64,000 bases of DNA from an uncultured Bacteroidia bacterium (GTDB lineage: Bacteria > Bacteroidota > Bacteroidia > Bacteroidales > Prolixibacteraceae), in assembly GCA_903923905.1 (NCBI GenBank), contig CAIXZH010000024.1, positions 142,369 through 206,368 on the forward strand, given 5' to 3'. The notes under the pieces were generated by a model, which was not told the DNA's origin, ran no database searches, and was given only the letters and a program-made list of their open reading frames with translations. Made by a program: the position numbers and the translations under genes. Of this stretch, positions 1-10,084 are shown piece after piece. How positions within the stretch are numbered: the first letter of the stretch is position 1; each line of letters opens with the position of its first letter.

Positions 1-952
1 ATCCCAGGCTAAGTTTTACCCGGTCAAATATGGGCTGGTACTCTTTTAAGTGTCTTTGTTCAAGGATTTTCGGATTGGATCCTGCCACTTTGTCGAGAAT
101 TGTTTTGCAGATATTTTCAGGATTTAATGCCCTGTCAAAATCGAGTTTTTCGATGTTGTAATCAGTGGCAGCAGTAAAAACGACAGATATACTTTTTGCA
201 TTGGAGACAACCAATGAAGTATCCGTGGTTGTAATTGTTCCATTTTCAGCTTTTAAACGCAATTCTCCCGAGAATTTCATATGGCTTCCGGATGGTCCTT
301 TTCTGATATTTTCGGCATCAATGATCTGTCCTGTAACCTTAATATTTCCAGAGGTCAACACCTTGATCATGACATCCCGTTCGCGCTTTAGCTGAAAAGA
401 GGAATTGATCAGTCCTCCATTTTCCGATTGGATTTGTATGACCATTAAATTATCAGGGGCTGATATCCAGACTCTCTGAGCATACTTTTTGCCCTCAACC
501 TGAAATTGGGTGGTTACGATTCCGGTTTCAAGATCCAACTGACGGCGGTAATCTCCAGGCGACGATTTCCAGTTATAGTTGATCAGCAGCTCTCCAAACG
601 GCTGGTAGGACCGAACTTCCGGAGGGGTCCCCACAAAGTTCTCCTCTGCAATATTTTTTGCCTTGTCATATTGACTATCGAACAACGCTTTCCGCAATTC
701 ATCAAGATGCTTAAGGGCATTTGGATTGTTATTGTTTATTTTACATCCGGCCCATATACTCTCCTCATTGAGCTGGATAATTTCGTGCACTGGATTTCCG
801 AAAACCATAGCACCAAGTCTTCCATTTCCTAATGGTAAAGCCTCAATCCACTCTTTGGCCGGCTGTTTGTACCAGAGAATATTCGTGTTGTTTTGTGCCA
901 AGCCAAAACTACAACTAAAAAATAAAACTAGCTGAAAGATGATCCTATTCAT
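1..952 (-). CDS. GH95-family alpha-L-fucosidase, N-terminal part (cut by window edge)
   Basis: Reading leftward from an ATG at 952 there is an open frame of 317 codons that runs off the window. It begins with a signal peptide (hydrophobic VLFFSCSFGLAQ) and then shows the family hallmark WYKQPAKEWIEALPLGNGR, followed by LGAMVFG and IQLNEESIWAG. This is the N-terminal beta-domain of GH95 enzymes, which remove alpha-1,2-linked fucose or galactose from glycans. The (alpha/alpha)6 barrel with the catalytic residues lies outside the window, so activity cannot be judged. It follows the GH92 gene by 28 bp and is probably the third gene of the GH38-like/GH92/GH95 operon. Location: periplasm or outer surface. 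Confidence 0.88.
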   Translation of the reverse strand, partial: MNRIIFQLVLFFSCSFGLAQNNTNILWYKQPAKEWIEALPLGNGRLGAMVFGNPVHEIIQLNEESIWAGCKINNNNPNALKHLDELRKALFDSQYDKAKNIAEENFVGTPPEVRSYQPFGELLINYNWKSSPGDYRRQLDLETGIVTTQFQVEGKKYAQRVWISAPDNLMVIQIQSENGGLINSSFQLKRERDVMIKVLTSGNIKVTGQIIDAENIRKGPSGSHMKFSGELRLKAENGTITTTDTSLVVSNAKSISVVFTAATDYNIEKLDFDRALNPENICKTILDKVAGSNPKILEQRHLKEYQPIFDRVKLSLG

Positions 953-980
953 ACTGATATTAGTTTGTTGATTATGATTA

Positions 981-3290
981 TTATTTGATTCCCCAATTTT
1001 TATTCGGTTGCGGCCCCATAAACAGGACCAGTTTTCCTCCGGCTGAAATATCTTTAAAATCCAGGTAACTTTTGTTGTAAGGCCGATTGTTAAGTAATGC
1101 ACTTTGGATGTAAATATTTTGAGGAGAGTTGTTTTGCGCCTCAATGGTAAAAGCTTTACCACTAGCATAGCGGGAGTCGAGTGAATAAGTAATTGAATCA
1201 AACACCGGACTGGTGATTTCGTACCGTGGATCGCCGGGACATACCGGATGAATCCCGCTGGCAGCCAATACATACCAGGCTGACATTTGTCCAACGTCCT
1301 CATTCCCGACGAGTCCCTCCACCGAATTGTGGTAAGCCCTTTTACAAATCTGCCGGGTCCAGTATTGCGTCAGCCACGGAGCATCCAAACGGTTAAACAT
1401 AAACGGAATATGATGTACCGGCTCATTGGAATGGTTATAATAGTTGTTCCACATCATATTCTCAGGAGTTCTGGTGAAAAATTCGGTCAAATCCGATAGG
1501 ACTGCCTGCTGACCTCCCATTAACCTGACCATTCCGGGAATATCGTGCGGAACAAACCAGCCCTGTTGGTACGGATTACTTTCAGTACAACCATAGTCCA
1601 TTTTCAGCCGTCCCTCTTTGGGCCAATCACACCAGGTGCCATCCAGGTTTTTTGGTCTGAACCACTTTACATCCGGATCAAAAATATTTTTGTAGCTTTT
1701 CGAACGTTTGAAATAGTGGTCTGCATCCTCTTTTTTACCCAGGCTATCGGCAAAAACAGACAAACACCATTCGGAATAAGCATGTTCCAGGGTGTGGGAA
1801 ATATATTTAGAGTGTCCAAGGGTACCATTCCCATACCTTTCGCAGTTGTTTTTAGCATATTGATACCCCTTTTCGACATCAAACTTACGAATCCCTTTGT
1901 TATAAGCGTCAACCATCACCGACACCGCCGGATTACCAATCATGCAATCACTGTAGGCATTCATAAATTCCCACCGTTCCAGGTATTTTTTCCCGCTTTC
2001 ATCTGCCAGTTCAATGAGTGAATTGATCATGTCGTTTACAACATCCGGATTGATGATATCCTGTAATGGAAACTGACTCCGGAAGACATCCCAACCGGAG
2101 AAAATGGTCCGCTTCACAAATTTATCTGTTTTATGAATCTTTCTGTCACCTCCGGGATAACTTCCATCGACGTCTGTAAAGCTGCGGGGGTCAATCATGG
2201 TATGGTAAAGTGCCGAATAAAAGATTATTTTTTGATCTGTGGTTCCTCCTTCAATTTTAACTTTATCCAGTGCGTTATTCCATAAACGGGTTGTATTATC
2301 TTTTACCTTATCAAAGTTGAAATCCCTAATTTCTGTCTGAAGGTTATTTCGTGCCCCTTCCATGCTCACAAAAGAGATTCCCGACTTGAGGTAAACCTTC
2401 TCATTTTTCCCGGTTTTAAACTCAGAATAAAAACCTAAATGTTTACCGATCTTTTCATTACACCCCTTTTCAACAGCTGCTTTAGCGATCAGTTCACGGT
2501 ATCGATCACTAGTGACATCCCCACATTTCCTCGACCAGTCAACCGGTATTGCCGCACTCCAGACCCCAAAATCGGTCAGCGGTTTACTAAATTGCGCATA
2601 AAAATAGACGGTGTAATTGGGTTTACCATCACCGTTTCCCCAGCCGCCACCTTCGGGAGAACATTTCATCCAACCCTGAATCGTGTGATCATCCAAAACT
2701 TTAATATACTGTTCAGTGGAGGTTCCTGCCACTCTGCGGGCCAGATCGATCTGGATGCGCGACTGATCATTTTCAGGAAAAGTAAAACATAGTATGCCGC
2801 TGTGAGGTGCCGCAGTTGCCTCTGCCCGGATATGGTAATCTGTTAATGTGGCGGCATAATATCCGGCTTTGGCCACTTCATCCTCTTTGGAATATCGTGA
2901 GCGATACCCCTCTTCGGGGTGATCAACCCGCCCGGATGAAGTTTTCAGTTTACCGGTAGTGGGCATCACCAGAAAGTTGCCCAGATCGCCGTACCAGCCG
3001 ACTCCACTCATCTGAGTAAATGCAAATCCTTCGATGGTCGTGTGCTCATAACTGTACCCAGATCCGTTATCTCCACCCGTAATGGTATTCGGACTTACCT
3101 GCACCAGACCGAAAGGGGTGGCAGCACCCGGGAATGTTTTACCTAATCCGGAGGAGTCTCCAGCCTTAGCGGCACTTGTACTTGCACCTATAAAAGGGTT
3201 GACATACCTGGCTGGTAATCCGGTTTGGCCGAAGCAATCAGTTACCAGACAACATACTATAAAAAGAGAAACAGATTTAATGATCAACAC
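981..3290 (-). CDS. GH92-family alpha-mannosidase (secreted)
   Basis: A 769-residue protein with an N-terminal signal peptide; the Cys near residue 19 follows Asp, so it is not a good lipobox. GH92 enzymes are calcium-dependent exo-alpha-mannosidases that trim alpha-1,2/1,3-mannose from N-glycans or yeast mannan. Family hallmarks are present: the N-terminal NPFIGAS block, IFSGWDVFRSQFPL in the middle, and GNEDVGQMSAWYVL near residues 662-675, which contributes catalytic and calcium-site residues. The length is normal for the family. It sits 23 bp behind the GH38-like gene and 28 bp before GH95, all on one strand, which suggests co-transcription and joint attack on a mannose- and fucose-bearing glycan. 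Confidence 0.93.
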   Translation of the reverse strand: MLIIKSVSLFIVCCLVTDCFGQTGLPARYVNPFIGASTSAAKAGDSSGLGKTFPGAATPFGLVQVSPNTITGGDNGSGYSYEHTTIEGFAFTQMSGVGWYGDLGNFLVMPTTGKLKTSSGRVDHPEEGYRSRYSKEDEVAKAGYYAATLTDYHIRAEATAAPHSGILCFTFPENDQSRIQIDLARRVAGTSTEQYIKVLDDHTIQGWMKCSPEGGGWGNGDGKPNYTVYFYAQFSKPLTDFGVWSAAIPVDWSRKCGDVTSDRYRELIAKAAVEKGCNEKIGKHLGFYSEFKTGKNEKVYLKSGISFVSMEGARNNLQTEIRDFNFDKVKDNTTRLWNNALDKVKIEGGTTDQKIIFYSALYHTMIDPRSFTDVDGSYPGGDRKIHKTDKFVKRTIFSGWDVFRSQFPLQDIINPDVVNDMINSLIELADESGKKYLERWEFMNAYSDCMIGNPAVSVMVDAYNKGIRKFDVEKGYQYAKNNCERYGNGTLGHSKYISHTLEHAYSEWCLSVFADSLGKKEDADHYFKRSKSYKNIFDPDVKWFRPKNLDGTWCDWPKEGRLKMDYGCTESNPYQQGWFVPHDIPGMVRLMGGQQAVLSDLTEFFTRTPENMMWNNYYNHSNEPVHHIPFMFNRLDAPWLTQYWTRQICKRAYHNSVEGLVGNEDVGQMSAWYVLAASGIHPVCPGDPRYEITSPVFDSITYSLDSRYASGKAFTIEAQNNSPQNIYIQSALLNNRPYNKSYLDFKDISAGGKLVLFMGPQPNKNWGIK

Positions 3291-3313
3291 AGTATTTTAT
3301 ATAAAGTTAATTC

Positions 3314-6085
3314 TCAATACAATATGAAACTTGCAGGGGCATAGGCCTGCAAATCAAAAACCAGTCGCCCATTTATTATTCTGATCGGTTTTCCACGTTT
3401 TTCACCACGAAGATTTACGGGTAATGCATTGGTAAATTTAGATCCGGACGGTAAGGTAACTTCCAGTTTTCCGAAAGTACCACCTTGCTCCCAAAATCGG
3501 ATTATCGTTCCAATGCCATCCGGATTAGGTCCGAAGGCAGTCAGAGAAACACCCTTTCGGGATATTGAGATACCCTGCTGTGAAACAGGCAACTTGCCGT
3601 TTTTAACTTTTGAGCAGGCTACCTGAAGGGGAACCCTGGTTTCCATTGCCGGTGTGAAAAGTGATCTTTCGGATGCAAATTTGTCAAACGACCAGACACG
3701 GACGCGGGTACTCATTCGCTGGCCGTTCCCGATCCAGGCAGCAAAATTGGTACGCCAGTGGTTATTGTAAAGGTTGATATAAACATATGGATTGGTGGGC
3801 TCATATCGTTTGTCAAACTTGTATTCACCAGGCTCTCCAATACTTACAACAGGGGCATCTGGCGAACAGATCCCAAACCCGCTGCCTGTAATTTTATTAT
3901 ATATAGCTACTCCGGAGTTCACCCACCACATGTGATAATTGGCATTGTCGGTGATCATATCCTTTGTCGGATCGACGTCTGCACCCATGCGACCGAGCCG
4001 GTATGCCGGATTTTCACATTTGAACGGCAGACAGATCCAGGCAGCTTCAGGCCAGGAGTCTGGTTGCTTCTGCCAGCTTATTTCAAAATCAGCAGTCGGA
4101 TTTGTCCCCGAGAGGACCAGTGTGATTGAAATCTTCTGAGGTTGGCCTGGCCCGGGAATCGTTCCGGTCAGTATTGCCTTCACATCAATAGCCGATTTCT
4201 CAACAGCAAGATCCATATTCTCCGGAAGGGCTGAACTGTAAACATCATCCTTTGGCATGTCATAAGCAGAGAAGATTAATTTATGAGCACCATAATTGGG
4301 ATAGAGTGACTTTGCAATCCAGTCAAAAATATCTTTATACCCAAATCGTTCATAGAAATACTGACCAAAACCCTGCGGGGCATTGCCGTCAACCATCTCT
4401 CTCCAGTTACGTTTGTCAATCAGGCTGGCAACCCTTCCCCGTTTAGCGTCGATGGTTGCCTTAAAAAACGGACTTTCGATCACTCCCGATTGGTTATCAA
4501 CACTCATCATTGGAAATTCAACAGGTTCCTTAGAGGCTATATAGGTACGATAGCCCAATGGAGGAATATCTTTCGCTACAAAACGCGACACCGGGGCTTT
4601 ATCTTCAATGGAGGGATATTCCCGGGAAACCGGAATAGCCGGACCTCCGTCTGCTGGTTTCAGGGAGACAAAATTGTCTCCGAAAATCAATCGGGTGTCG
4701 AGACTCACCTGACCATCTCTTTTCCAGGGGAGCGGATTATAAACCACGATCCGGTTTCCATCAACCTTCACATTGTCAGCGAGGGACGCCACAGCATCCT
4801 GATATGGACCTGCCACCAATTTTTCAACACTTTGGATATAATTGGCGTGATCCTTCCATGAATCTTCCATAAGTTTGTATTGTGGAGGCAGCCCTTTCTC
4901 CCAAAGATCCTGCCAGGCTTTTCCATATGGAACCTGCACATAATGCTGATTGGCAAGACCCCAGGTATGTTCGCTGTAAAGCAGACTCTTTTCATAGGCA
5001 TCAGCTGTTATTTTTCGCTGATCGGGGTGATAGATCCCCCAGATCGTTTCAAGCGTTGACAACTCCTCCATCCCTGCAATTGAAGGCCTGATATTCTGAG
5101 CCAATTTGGTGGATTCAGGCATGCTCATAGTCCCATGAATCCACACATCACCAATGTCGGAGCGCACCACAGGTATCTTGCTCAAGTCTTCCTTCAGAAT
5201 TAATGCAGCAAAGTCGTCCATCGTTCCGGCACGAGCAGATATTCCCTTGCTTTTGTACCATTTGAGGTCCCTTGCAACCGTTTCCGGATCAGGTGGACCG
5301 CTATTGTCGCCGGTCATATTAATGTGTACCCAGGTTTTAAAGGGCCAGTCAGCCGGCGGCAGCCCTTCGGTGCCATAGCCATTGTTATAAAGTGTCAGCA
5401 CACGCGATCCATCAGGTCCTTCCCACCAGAAAAACGGAGGCAGGCCAAGTTCTTGATTGACAACCGGGCCACCCATGTGGTAAAATTTGATCCCGGCATG
5501 GGCAAAAAGTGTTGGCAAAATCCACGATTCACCGGGTACATCGCTCATCTTGGCACTTGTTGAAAGTGGTTTCCCATACTTACGCATCAATGTTGAAGAG
5601 ATATTAAGCCCACGCACCAGGTCTTCAGGATCGGAAGTTTCGGTGTGCATGGTAAATGGGAAAGCATGGATTGCCAGGTTCCCATCGCGAATAGCCTGTT
5701 CAATTTTTTTCTTGCGTTCAGGCGATTGCCCTTCCCAAAGGATTTGCTTCATCGGCCATCCTGAAATGGTCCACACAAACTGCTTCTCTTTGGGTTGATT
5801 TTTATTTTTGTCGATAACCTCCAATACCCTGTCGCACATCGAAGTACGATAATCGTGAACCACCTGCTGAACGGTCTCGGAATATCCAATATCGAAATGG
5901 GTCTTATAAACAATAATCACATTCTGAACTCCACTTTTAACCGGAATATTATTGTCTGCCGACTCCTCAATCTTTGACTTTGTTCCGGTTAAGGTTGATT
6001 TTGCATTGTAATTCTGTGAGCTGGATGAATACCCAAATATCAACAGAATGGTCGATGTGATAAAAATCTCCCTGTATTTTCTCAT
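3314..6085 (-). CDS. GH38-like (alpha-mannosidase-type) glycoside hydrolase, secreted
   Basis: A 923-residue protein with a signal peptide ending near residue 23. After a short linker comes VYKTHFDIGYSETVQ, which matches the first metal-binding His-x-Asp of GH38-type N-terminal domains (compare HSHWD in classical GH38), then SGWPMKQIL and a stretch containing MSDVPGESW. The C-terminal half looks like the all-beta domain found in GH38 proteins, with NPLPWKRDGQVSLDTR as the typical 'noble' start. The HFDIGY form is typical of a divergent GH38 branch (DUF5054-like), so alpha-mannosidase activity is an inference. It is the first gene of the putative operon with GH92 and GH95, which supports a role in mannose-containing glycan breakdown. 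Confidence 0.7.
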   Translation of the reverse strand: MRKYREIFITSTILLIFGYSSSSQNYNAKSTLTGTKSKIEESADNNIPVKSGVQNVIIVYKTHFDIGYSETVQQVVHDYRTSMCDRVLEVIDKNKNQPKEKQFVWTISGWPMKQILWEGQSPERKKKIEQAIRDGNLAIHAFPFTMHTETSDPEDLVRGLNISSTLMRKYGKPLSTSAKMSDVPGESWILPTLFAHAGIKFYHMGGPVVNQELGLPPFFWWEGPDGSRVLTLYNNGYGTEGLPPADWPFKTWVHINMTGDNSGPPDPETVARDLKWYKSKGISARAGTMDDFAALILKEDLSKIPVVRSDIGDVWIHGTMSMPESTKLAQNIRPSIAGMEELSTLETIWGIYHPDQRKITADAYEKSLLYSEHTWGLANQHYVQVPYGKAWQDLWEKGLPPQYKLMEDSWKDHANYIQSVEKLVAGPYQDAVASLADNVKVDGNRIVVYNPLPWKRDGQVSLDTRLIFGDNFVSLKPADGGPAIPVSREYPSIEDKAPVSRFVAKDIPPLGYRTYIASKEPVEFPMMSVDNQSGVIESPFFKATIDAKRGRVASLIDKRNWREMVDGNAPQGFGQYFYERFGYKDIFDWIAKSLYPNYGAHKLIFSAYDMPKDDVYSSALPENMDLAVEKSAIDVKAILTGTIPGPGQPQKISITLVLSGTNPTADFEISWQKQPDSWPEAAWICLPFKCENPAYRLGRMGADVDPTKDMITDNANYHMWWVNSGVAIYNKITGSGFGICSPDAPVVSIGEPGEYKFDKRYEPTNPYVYINLYNNHWRTNFAAWIGNGQRMSTRVRVWSFDKFASERSLFTPAMETRVPLQVACSKVKNGKLPVSQQGISISRKGVSLTAFGPNPDGIGTIIRFWEQGGTFGKLEVTLPSGSKFTNALPVNLRGEKRGKPIRIINGRLVFDLQAYAPASFILY

Positions 6086-6842
6086 AATTATGCTGTTCGG
6101 TTAATCGGTTTTCTTTGTATAAAACTTTTATCTGAAATTCGGATTTCGGTGAAATACCTAACAGAGATCAGGTTTCAAATACTCATCCGTTTACAATTTG
6201 ATTTTTATTTGCAAGATGGAACTCTCCATTGATAATCATCTTCGTGTTTGATAAAATATTGCTCATGGCTCGTTTCATTTGGCAACCGCCCTCCATCGAC
6301 AAAAGAAAAGGAAATCCTGTCAAATTCCTATACCCGGCTATCGATCAGATCCGGAGCAATAAAACCGGATTTTTTTCATCGGAATACCATTGGATACGTA
6401 GAATACTGACGATCATTCCTTCTTTGATCGCAATGAATTCGGGTTTATTATCCACATGCCATAAACCTTCGGCCATCGTCTGCGAATTCACCGATTTTAT
6501 TCCGGAAATCGCAAAAAGTATTGTTAAATTATTGAATCTAACCCCAAATAGTTATTCATAAACCGGATATTTTCAATTAACCATTTCAAATGGAATCATC
6601 TGGTTCCTGCAGTTTAGCTTCAATCGAGGATTTCTTTCCTTTCCAATGAATAAAACAACTATCGGAGGAGAAACACTTAGGCACCAAGCCTAAAATATAT
6701 GAATCGGGTTTTCTGTTTCCAGATCTCCGGACTGTGCTCTCTATTCCGATCCAGCCAAAGGCTCAAAAAATGCCAGGATATAGAGTGGGCGAATGGCATT
6801 TCAAATTGTTCGCCGTAAATCATGCAACCCGCTTTTGAAAGG
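6086..6842 (-). other. 757-bp gap with possible decayed coding sequence
   Basis: No intact gene. On the minus strand there are short open stretches with protein-like composition in shifting frames, for example one of about 66 codons read from roughly 6550 to 6350 that begins with a signal-peptide-like hydrophobic run and contains GLWHVDNKPEFIAIKEGM, and another of about 33 codons near 6210-6310. I could not name a family. The density of broken genes nearby makes decay plausible, but this may be plain spacer. Confidence 0.25.
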
Positions 6843-8144
6843 CTAAGAGCCCGTCTGTTTCCTTTTTGAACGAAGAATTACAGAAGGCATTTCACCATAT
6901 TCAATCGTAACTGCTTCTCCGTCATTAAGTATCGAGATTCGAGCAGCTTCAACCACCAACTCATTGATATAGCTGTTGGCTGGTGTTGCAATAATTCCTT
7001 TCTGATCAACCTCTTTGATCATTCTCCTTCTTTGAGCTAATGATTCTGCCACTGATAGATTGAGCACTTTGCTTTCGATCAGGAAGGCCGTGGATACCGA
7101 AGCTGAAACGGAATCAAATCCGTATCCGACCGGTTTAAATCCATCACCTTCCCAAGGGACAAGCTTATAAAAATCGGGACTAACATAATTAAAATGAGAT
7201 CCGCCGCATCCGATTCCATCCAAATAGGAATGTTCGACCCCTCTGAACTGATCATCATGTTTAAGCATTCCGGTTTTGTTATCTCCTTCGAAGAACATCT
7301 GCAAACTTTGATCGTTACTTCCGGCTCCCTCATCCGGATAGCCTAAACCATCAGTTACCGATAAAATGGCATTATTTTCGAACCTGATTCTGCCGTTTGC
7401 CCATAGGTAACCCTCATTTCCATTCGGAAATCTCCCCTTAACTCCCGATACGGAAACTTCAACCGGTTTTAATCCGGTAATAAAATAAACCAGATCGACA
7501 TAATGACAACCGATATAAACAAAAGGATCTGTTTTGTCGCAGGTAAACCAATTCTGAAAATTAGATGATCTGTAAAAATAGGGTTCGATCAATTTGGCCT
7601 CTCCCATCACGAATTCTCCAAACTGTTTCAGAGAATAACTTCGTTTGGCAATTAAAGACCGCCTGTCGAAACGTTTATGATATTCTACCCCTACAAACAA
7701 TCCTTTTTCATAGGCAATTTTCTCAATTTCAAGAGCCTGTTCGTATTTCAGAACCAATGGCTTGACACACAGAATATGCTGATTTTGATTCAATGCCTCC
7801 ATCACTACCTGATAATGGAACTGATCGGGCATAGCAACAATCACCATTTGCCGGGGTTTCATTTTTGCAATTACTTCCTTATAGAGTTCCGGAAACTTAT
7901 TTGATTCGGGTTCTGTAAGGGACGGAAAACCTTCAAAATCCTGACCAGGAAAAGCTTCCTGCATCTCTATATTTTGTTTCAGTGCCTTTAATGGCCCGGA
8001 ATCAAGTGCGCAAACCTGAATGTTATTGACATATCCGGTTCGCTGCAGGTGATATATGGAGGGTAGCAATAAATCATTGGTTATCATTCCACCTCCAACG
8101 ATGACAACATCCAGACCACGCTCTGTTTGCAGAATATTCATCAT
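6843..8144 (-). CDS. Gfo/Idh/MocA-family oxidoreductase
   Basis: A 433-residue NAD(P)-dependent dehydrogenase-like protein without a signal peptide, so cytoplasmic. The N-terminal Rossmann fold shows DVVIVGGGMITNDLLLPS, and the family's EKP motif is present in the variant form CVKPL at about residue 129; HKRFDRR and YIGCHYVDLVYFITG lie in the substrate-binding half. The family oxidises or reduces a hydroxyl of sugars, cyclitols or their derivatives. It lies 6 bp behind a class III aminotransferase gene, so the two are very likely co-translated and may act in sequence on a keto-sugar or keto-cyclitol. The Glu to Val change in the EKP motif is unusual, though the catalytic Lys is kept. Confidence 0.85.
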   Translation of the reverse strand: MMNILQTERGLDVVIVGGGMITNDLLLPSIYHLQRTGYVNNIQVCALDSGPLKALKQNIEMQEAFPGQDFEGFPSLTEPESNKFPELYKEVIAKMKPRQMVIVAMPDQFHYQVVMEALNQNQHILCVKPLVLKYEQALEIEKIAYEKGLFVGVEYHKRFDRRSLIAKRSYSLKQFGEFVMGEAKLIEPYFYRSSNFQNWFTCDKTDPFVYIGCHYVDLVYFITGLKPVEVSVSGVKGRFPNGNEGYLWANGRIRFENNAILSVTDGLGYPDEGAGSNDQSLQMFFEGDNKTGMLKHDDQFRGVEHSYLDGIGCGGSHFNYVSPDFYKLVPWEGDGFKPVGYGFDSVSASVSTAFLIESKVLNLSVAESLAQRRRMIKEVDQKGIIATPANSYINELVVEAARISILNDGEAVTIEYGEMPSVILRSKRKQTGS

Positions 8145-8150
8145 AAAATC

Positions 8151-9530
8151 TTAGAATTTAAGTTGTCCAAGAATTTCGTCACAAGCCTCTTCAAACACCT
8201 GAATTCCCTCTCTCAATGCTTCTTCGGTAGTGTTTAAAGGGGGTGCAATTTTTAAACATTCTCCTGCAATACCTACAGGGGCGAACATTAAAAGTCCCTT
8301 ATGAAAACACTTTTCATTGATTTTAACCGCCATTTCAGAATCCGGAATCTTTGTCCCCTTTTTAACTACCTGAATCCCTGCGACCAAACCTTCTCCATGC
8401 ATACAACCTAAAACATCGGGATATTTATTGCGGATTCGGATTAATTCAGGGATCAATATTTCACCCAGTTTCCTGGCATTTTCAACCAGTTTTTCCTTCA
8501 GGATAATTTTCAGGCTCTCGACGGCAGCGACTACAGGCAGAGGGCTTCCCGAATGGGTCGATGTCATGGATCCCGGAGGGTAGCGACTCATAATATCTTT
8601 TCTTCCAATTACCGCAGAAAGTGGTAATGAAGAGGAAATTCCTTTTCCGCAGGCAATCAGATCGGGTTTAACGCCATAGTGCTCAAACATGAACATTTTA
8701 CCTGTTCTTCCAAATCCTGACTGAACTTCGTCATAGATGCTCACAATATCATACTTATGACAGAATTCCTCCAACTTCTGTGCATAATCCACCGGTAAAA
8801 AATCGGGACCCACCCCCTGGTAAGATTCGGTCATGATTCCGGCAATATCTTCCGGTTTAATCCCTTTTTCCTGAAGTGTGCGGAGAAACAGATCAAAAGA
8901 AGTATCTTCATTTTTGAAACCGTCCGGAAATGGGACCTGAACAAATGTATGCCCTTCATCCACGATCCACGTTTTTAGTTTGTCCATTCCACCGGCAAGC
9001 TGGGCACCAAGTGTCCGGCCGTGAAAAGCATTATTGAATGATACAAAATATTTTTTTTGTGGTCCATACTTCTGAAATGCATACGTTTTGGCCAATTTTA
9101 TACAGTTTTCAGTAGCTTCACTGCCGGTACTGAGCAGAAAAACAAGATAGCCGGATGGATCAGGAGAGATTTGCTGAATCATTTTAGTCAGTTCAGCACG
9201 CTTTTCATGAACAAAAACGTAAGTGGAAATCAGTTTGCGATCCAATAATTTTCGTAATCCACGAATAATTTTCTTCCGGGCGTGCCCGGCATTGGTGATC
9301 AAAACACCGGATGACCAATCGAGCCATTTATTGCCCCACTTGTCATAAACCTGAAATCCCTTTGCCTTATCCCACACGATAGGTGGTTGTCCCATCATTG
9401 ATTCAGGTTCTGATTCAGCTAAAAAGCGGAAGATGCTTAATGATTCAGGAACAGGTAATTTCGTCTTAATCCTTCGGTATTTGGTGCGAATCTTAGGCAC
9501 TTCAACAGGATCCAAATTATATTTTGCCAT
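8151..9530 (-). CDS. Class III (PLP-dependent) aminotransferase
   Basis: A 459-residue cytoplasmic fold-type I PLP enzyme of the GABA/ornithine aminotransferase class. Seen in order: YDKWGNKWLDWSSGV, LSTGSEATENCIKLAK (phosphate binding), SFNNAFHGRTLGAQ, IYDEVQSGFGRTGKMF (Asp contacting the PLP ring nitrogen) and CGKGISSSLPLSAVIGR with the Schiff-base Lys. The ATG at 9530 is preferred over an in-frame TTG two codons upstream. It is followed after 6 bp by an intact Gfo/Idh/MocA gene and preceded by a truncated one and an MFS transporter. The family moves amino groups between omega-amines or keto compounds and a 2-oxoacid; the real substrate is unknown, but context points to an amino-sugar or aminocyclitol. 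Confidence 0.9.
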   Translation of the reverse strand: MAKYNLDPVEVPKIRTKYRRIKTKLPVPESLSIFRFLAESEPESMMGQPPIVWDKAKGFQVYDKWGNKWLDWSSGVLITNAGHARKKIIRGLRKLLDRKLISTYVFVHEKRAELTKMIQQISPDPSGYLVFLLSTGSEATENCIKLAKTYAFQKYGPQKKYFVSFNNAFHGRTLGAQLAGGMDKLKTWIVDEGHTFVQVPFPDGFKNEDTSFDLFLRTLQEKGIKPEDIAGIMTESYQGVGPDFLPVDYAQKLEEFCHKYDIVSIYDEVQSGFGRTGKMFMFEHYGVKPDLIACGKGISSSLPLSAVIGRKDIMSRYPPGSMTSTHSGSPLPVVAAVESLKIILKEKLVENARKLGEILIPELIRIRNKYPDVLGCMHGEGLVAGIQVVKKGTKIPDSEMAVKINEKCFHKGLLMFAPVGIAGECLKIAPPLNTTEEALREGIQVFEEACDEILGQLKF

Positions 9531-9584
9531 GATCAAAAAATTTAAATAAAAACTTATTCTTAAAGTTGCAACAAAATTTTGAGT

Positions 9585-10037
9585 TTACGCTGAAATTGGC
9601 TTTTCACAATAACAATCTTTTCCGGCCCTCACCACTTCGGCCAAAAGTTTTGAATGTTGAAAATCACCGGTTGCGATCATCACCGCATCAAGTTCCGGTA
9701 TTTTCAAAAGCTCCTCAGAATTTTTGAACTGCTTCACTTCAGTTCCAAACAGCTTCTTACAATTTGCCGCTGTCTTTTCCCTGTTCAATTTCCATATATC
9801 GCAAACCGCGACCACACCAAGATTTTTGCTTTGCGCGGCCGCTTTCACCATGGTTTGATGACTACTGCTACGGTCTCCGCATCCCAGAAATCCGATATTG
9901 ATCCGATCGTTCGCACCTAAAATCCGATTGTATGAAACTGCACTCATCGCAGAAACACCGGAAGAAACTGCAACACCGACAGTCCCGACAGCTGCCTTTC
10001 CAATAAACCTCCTTCGGGATAATTCACTATCAGTCAT
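9585..10037 (-). pseudogene. Truncated Gfo/Idh/MocA oxidoreductase (N-terminal third)
   Basis: Only 150 residues remain of a gene family that normally has 400-460. The start is intact: a Tat-type signal with SRRRFIGKAAVGT, then INIGFLGCGDR of the Rossmann fold and the motif YCEKPIS at the very end, after which a TAA stops the frame. What follows is directly the 54-bp leader of the aminotransferase gene, so the substrate-binding half was lost by deletion and not by a simple stop mutation. A folded nucleotide-binding domain could still be made, but an active enzyme is unlikely. Intact relatives lie at 6843-8144 (cytoplasmic) and 19119-20390 (Tat type). Confidence 0.75.
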
Positions 10038-10084
10038 AATAATATAAATTTATTCCATTGTGAAATTTACTATTTGGAGAACAA

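Noticed and set aside
1545..2021. Open frame of 158 codons opposite the GH92 gene
   Set aside because: Lies fully within GH92 on the other strand and has no domain; a by-product of GH92 codon use.
6229..6561. Open frame of 110 codons on the plus strand in the 6.1-6.8 kb gap
   Set aside because: All neighbours are on the minus strand, and the complementary strand has more protein-like pieces; no recognisable motif.
6677..6694. Small hairpin TTAGGC...GCCTAA
   Set aside because: Six-base arms are expected by chance in this length of DNA.
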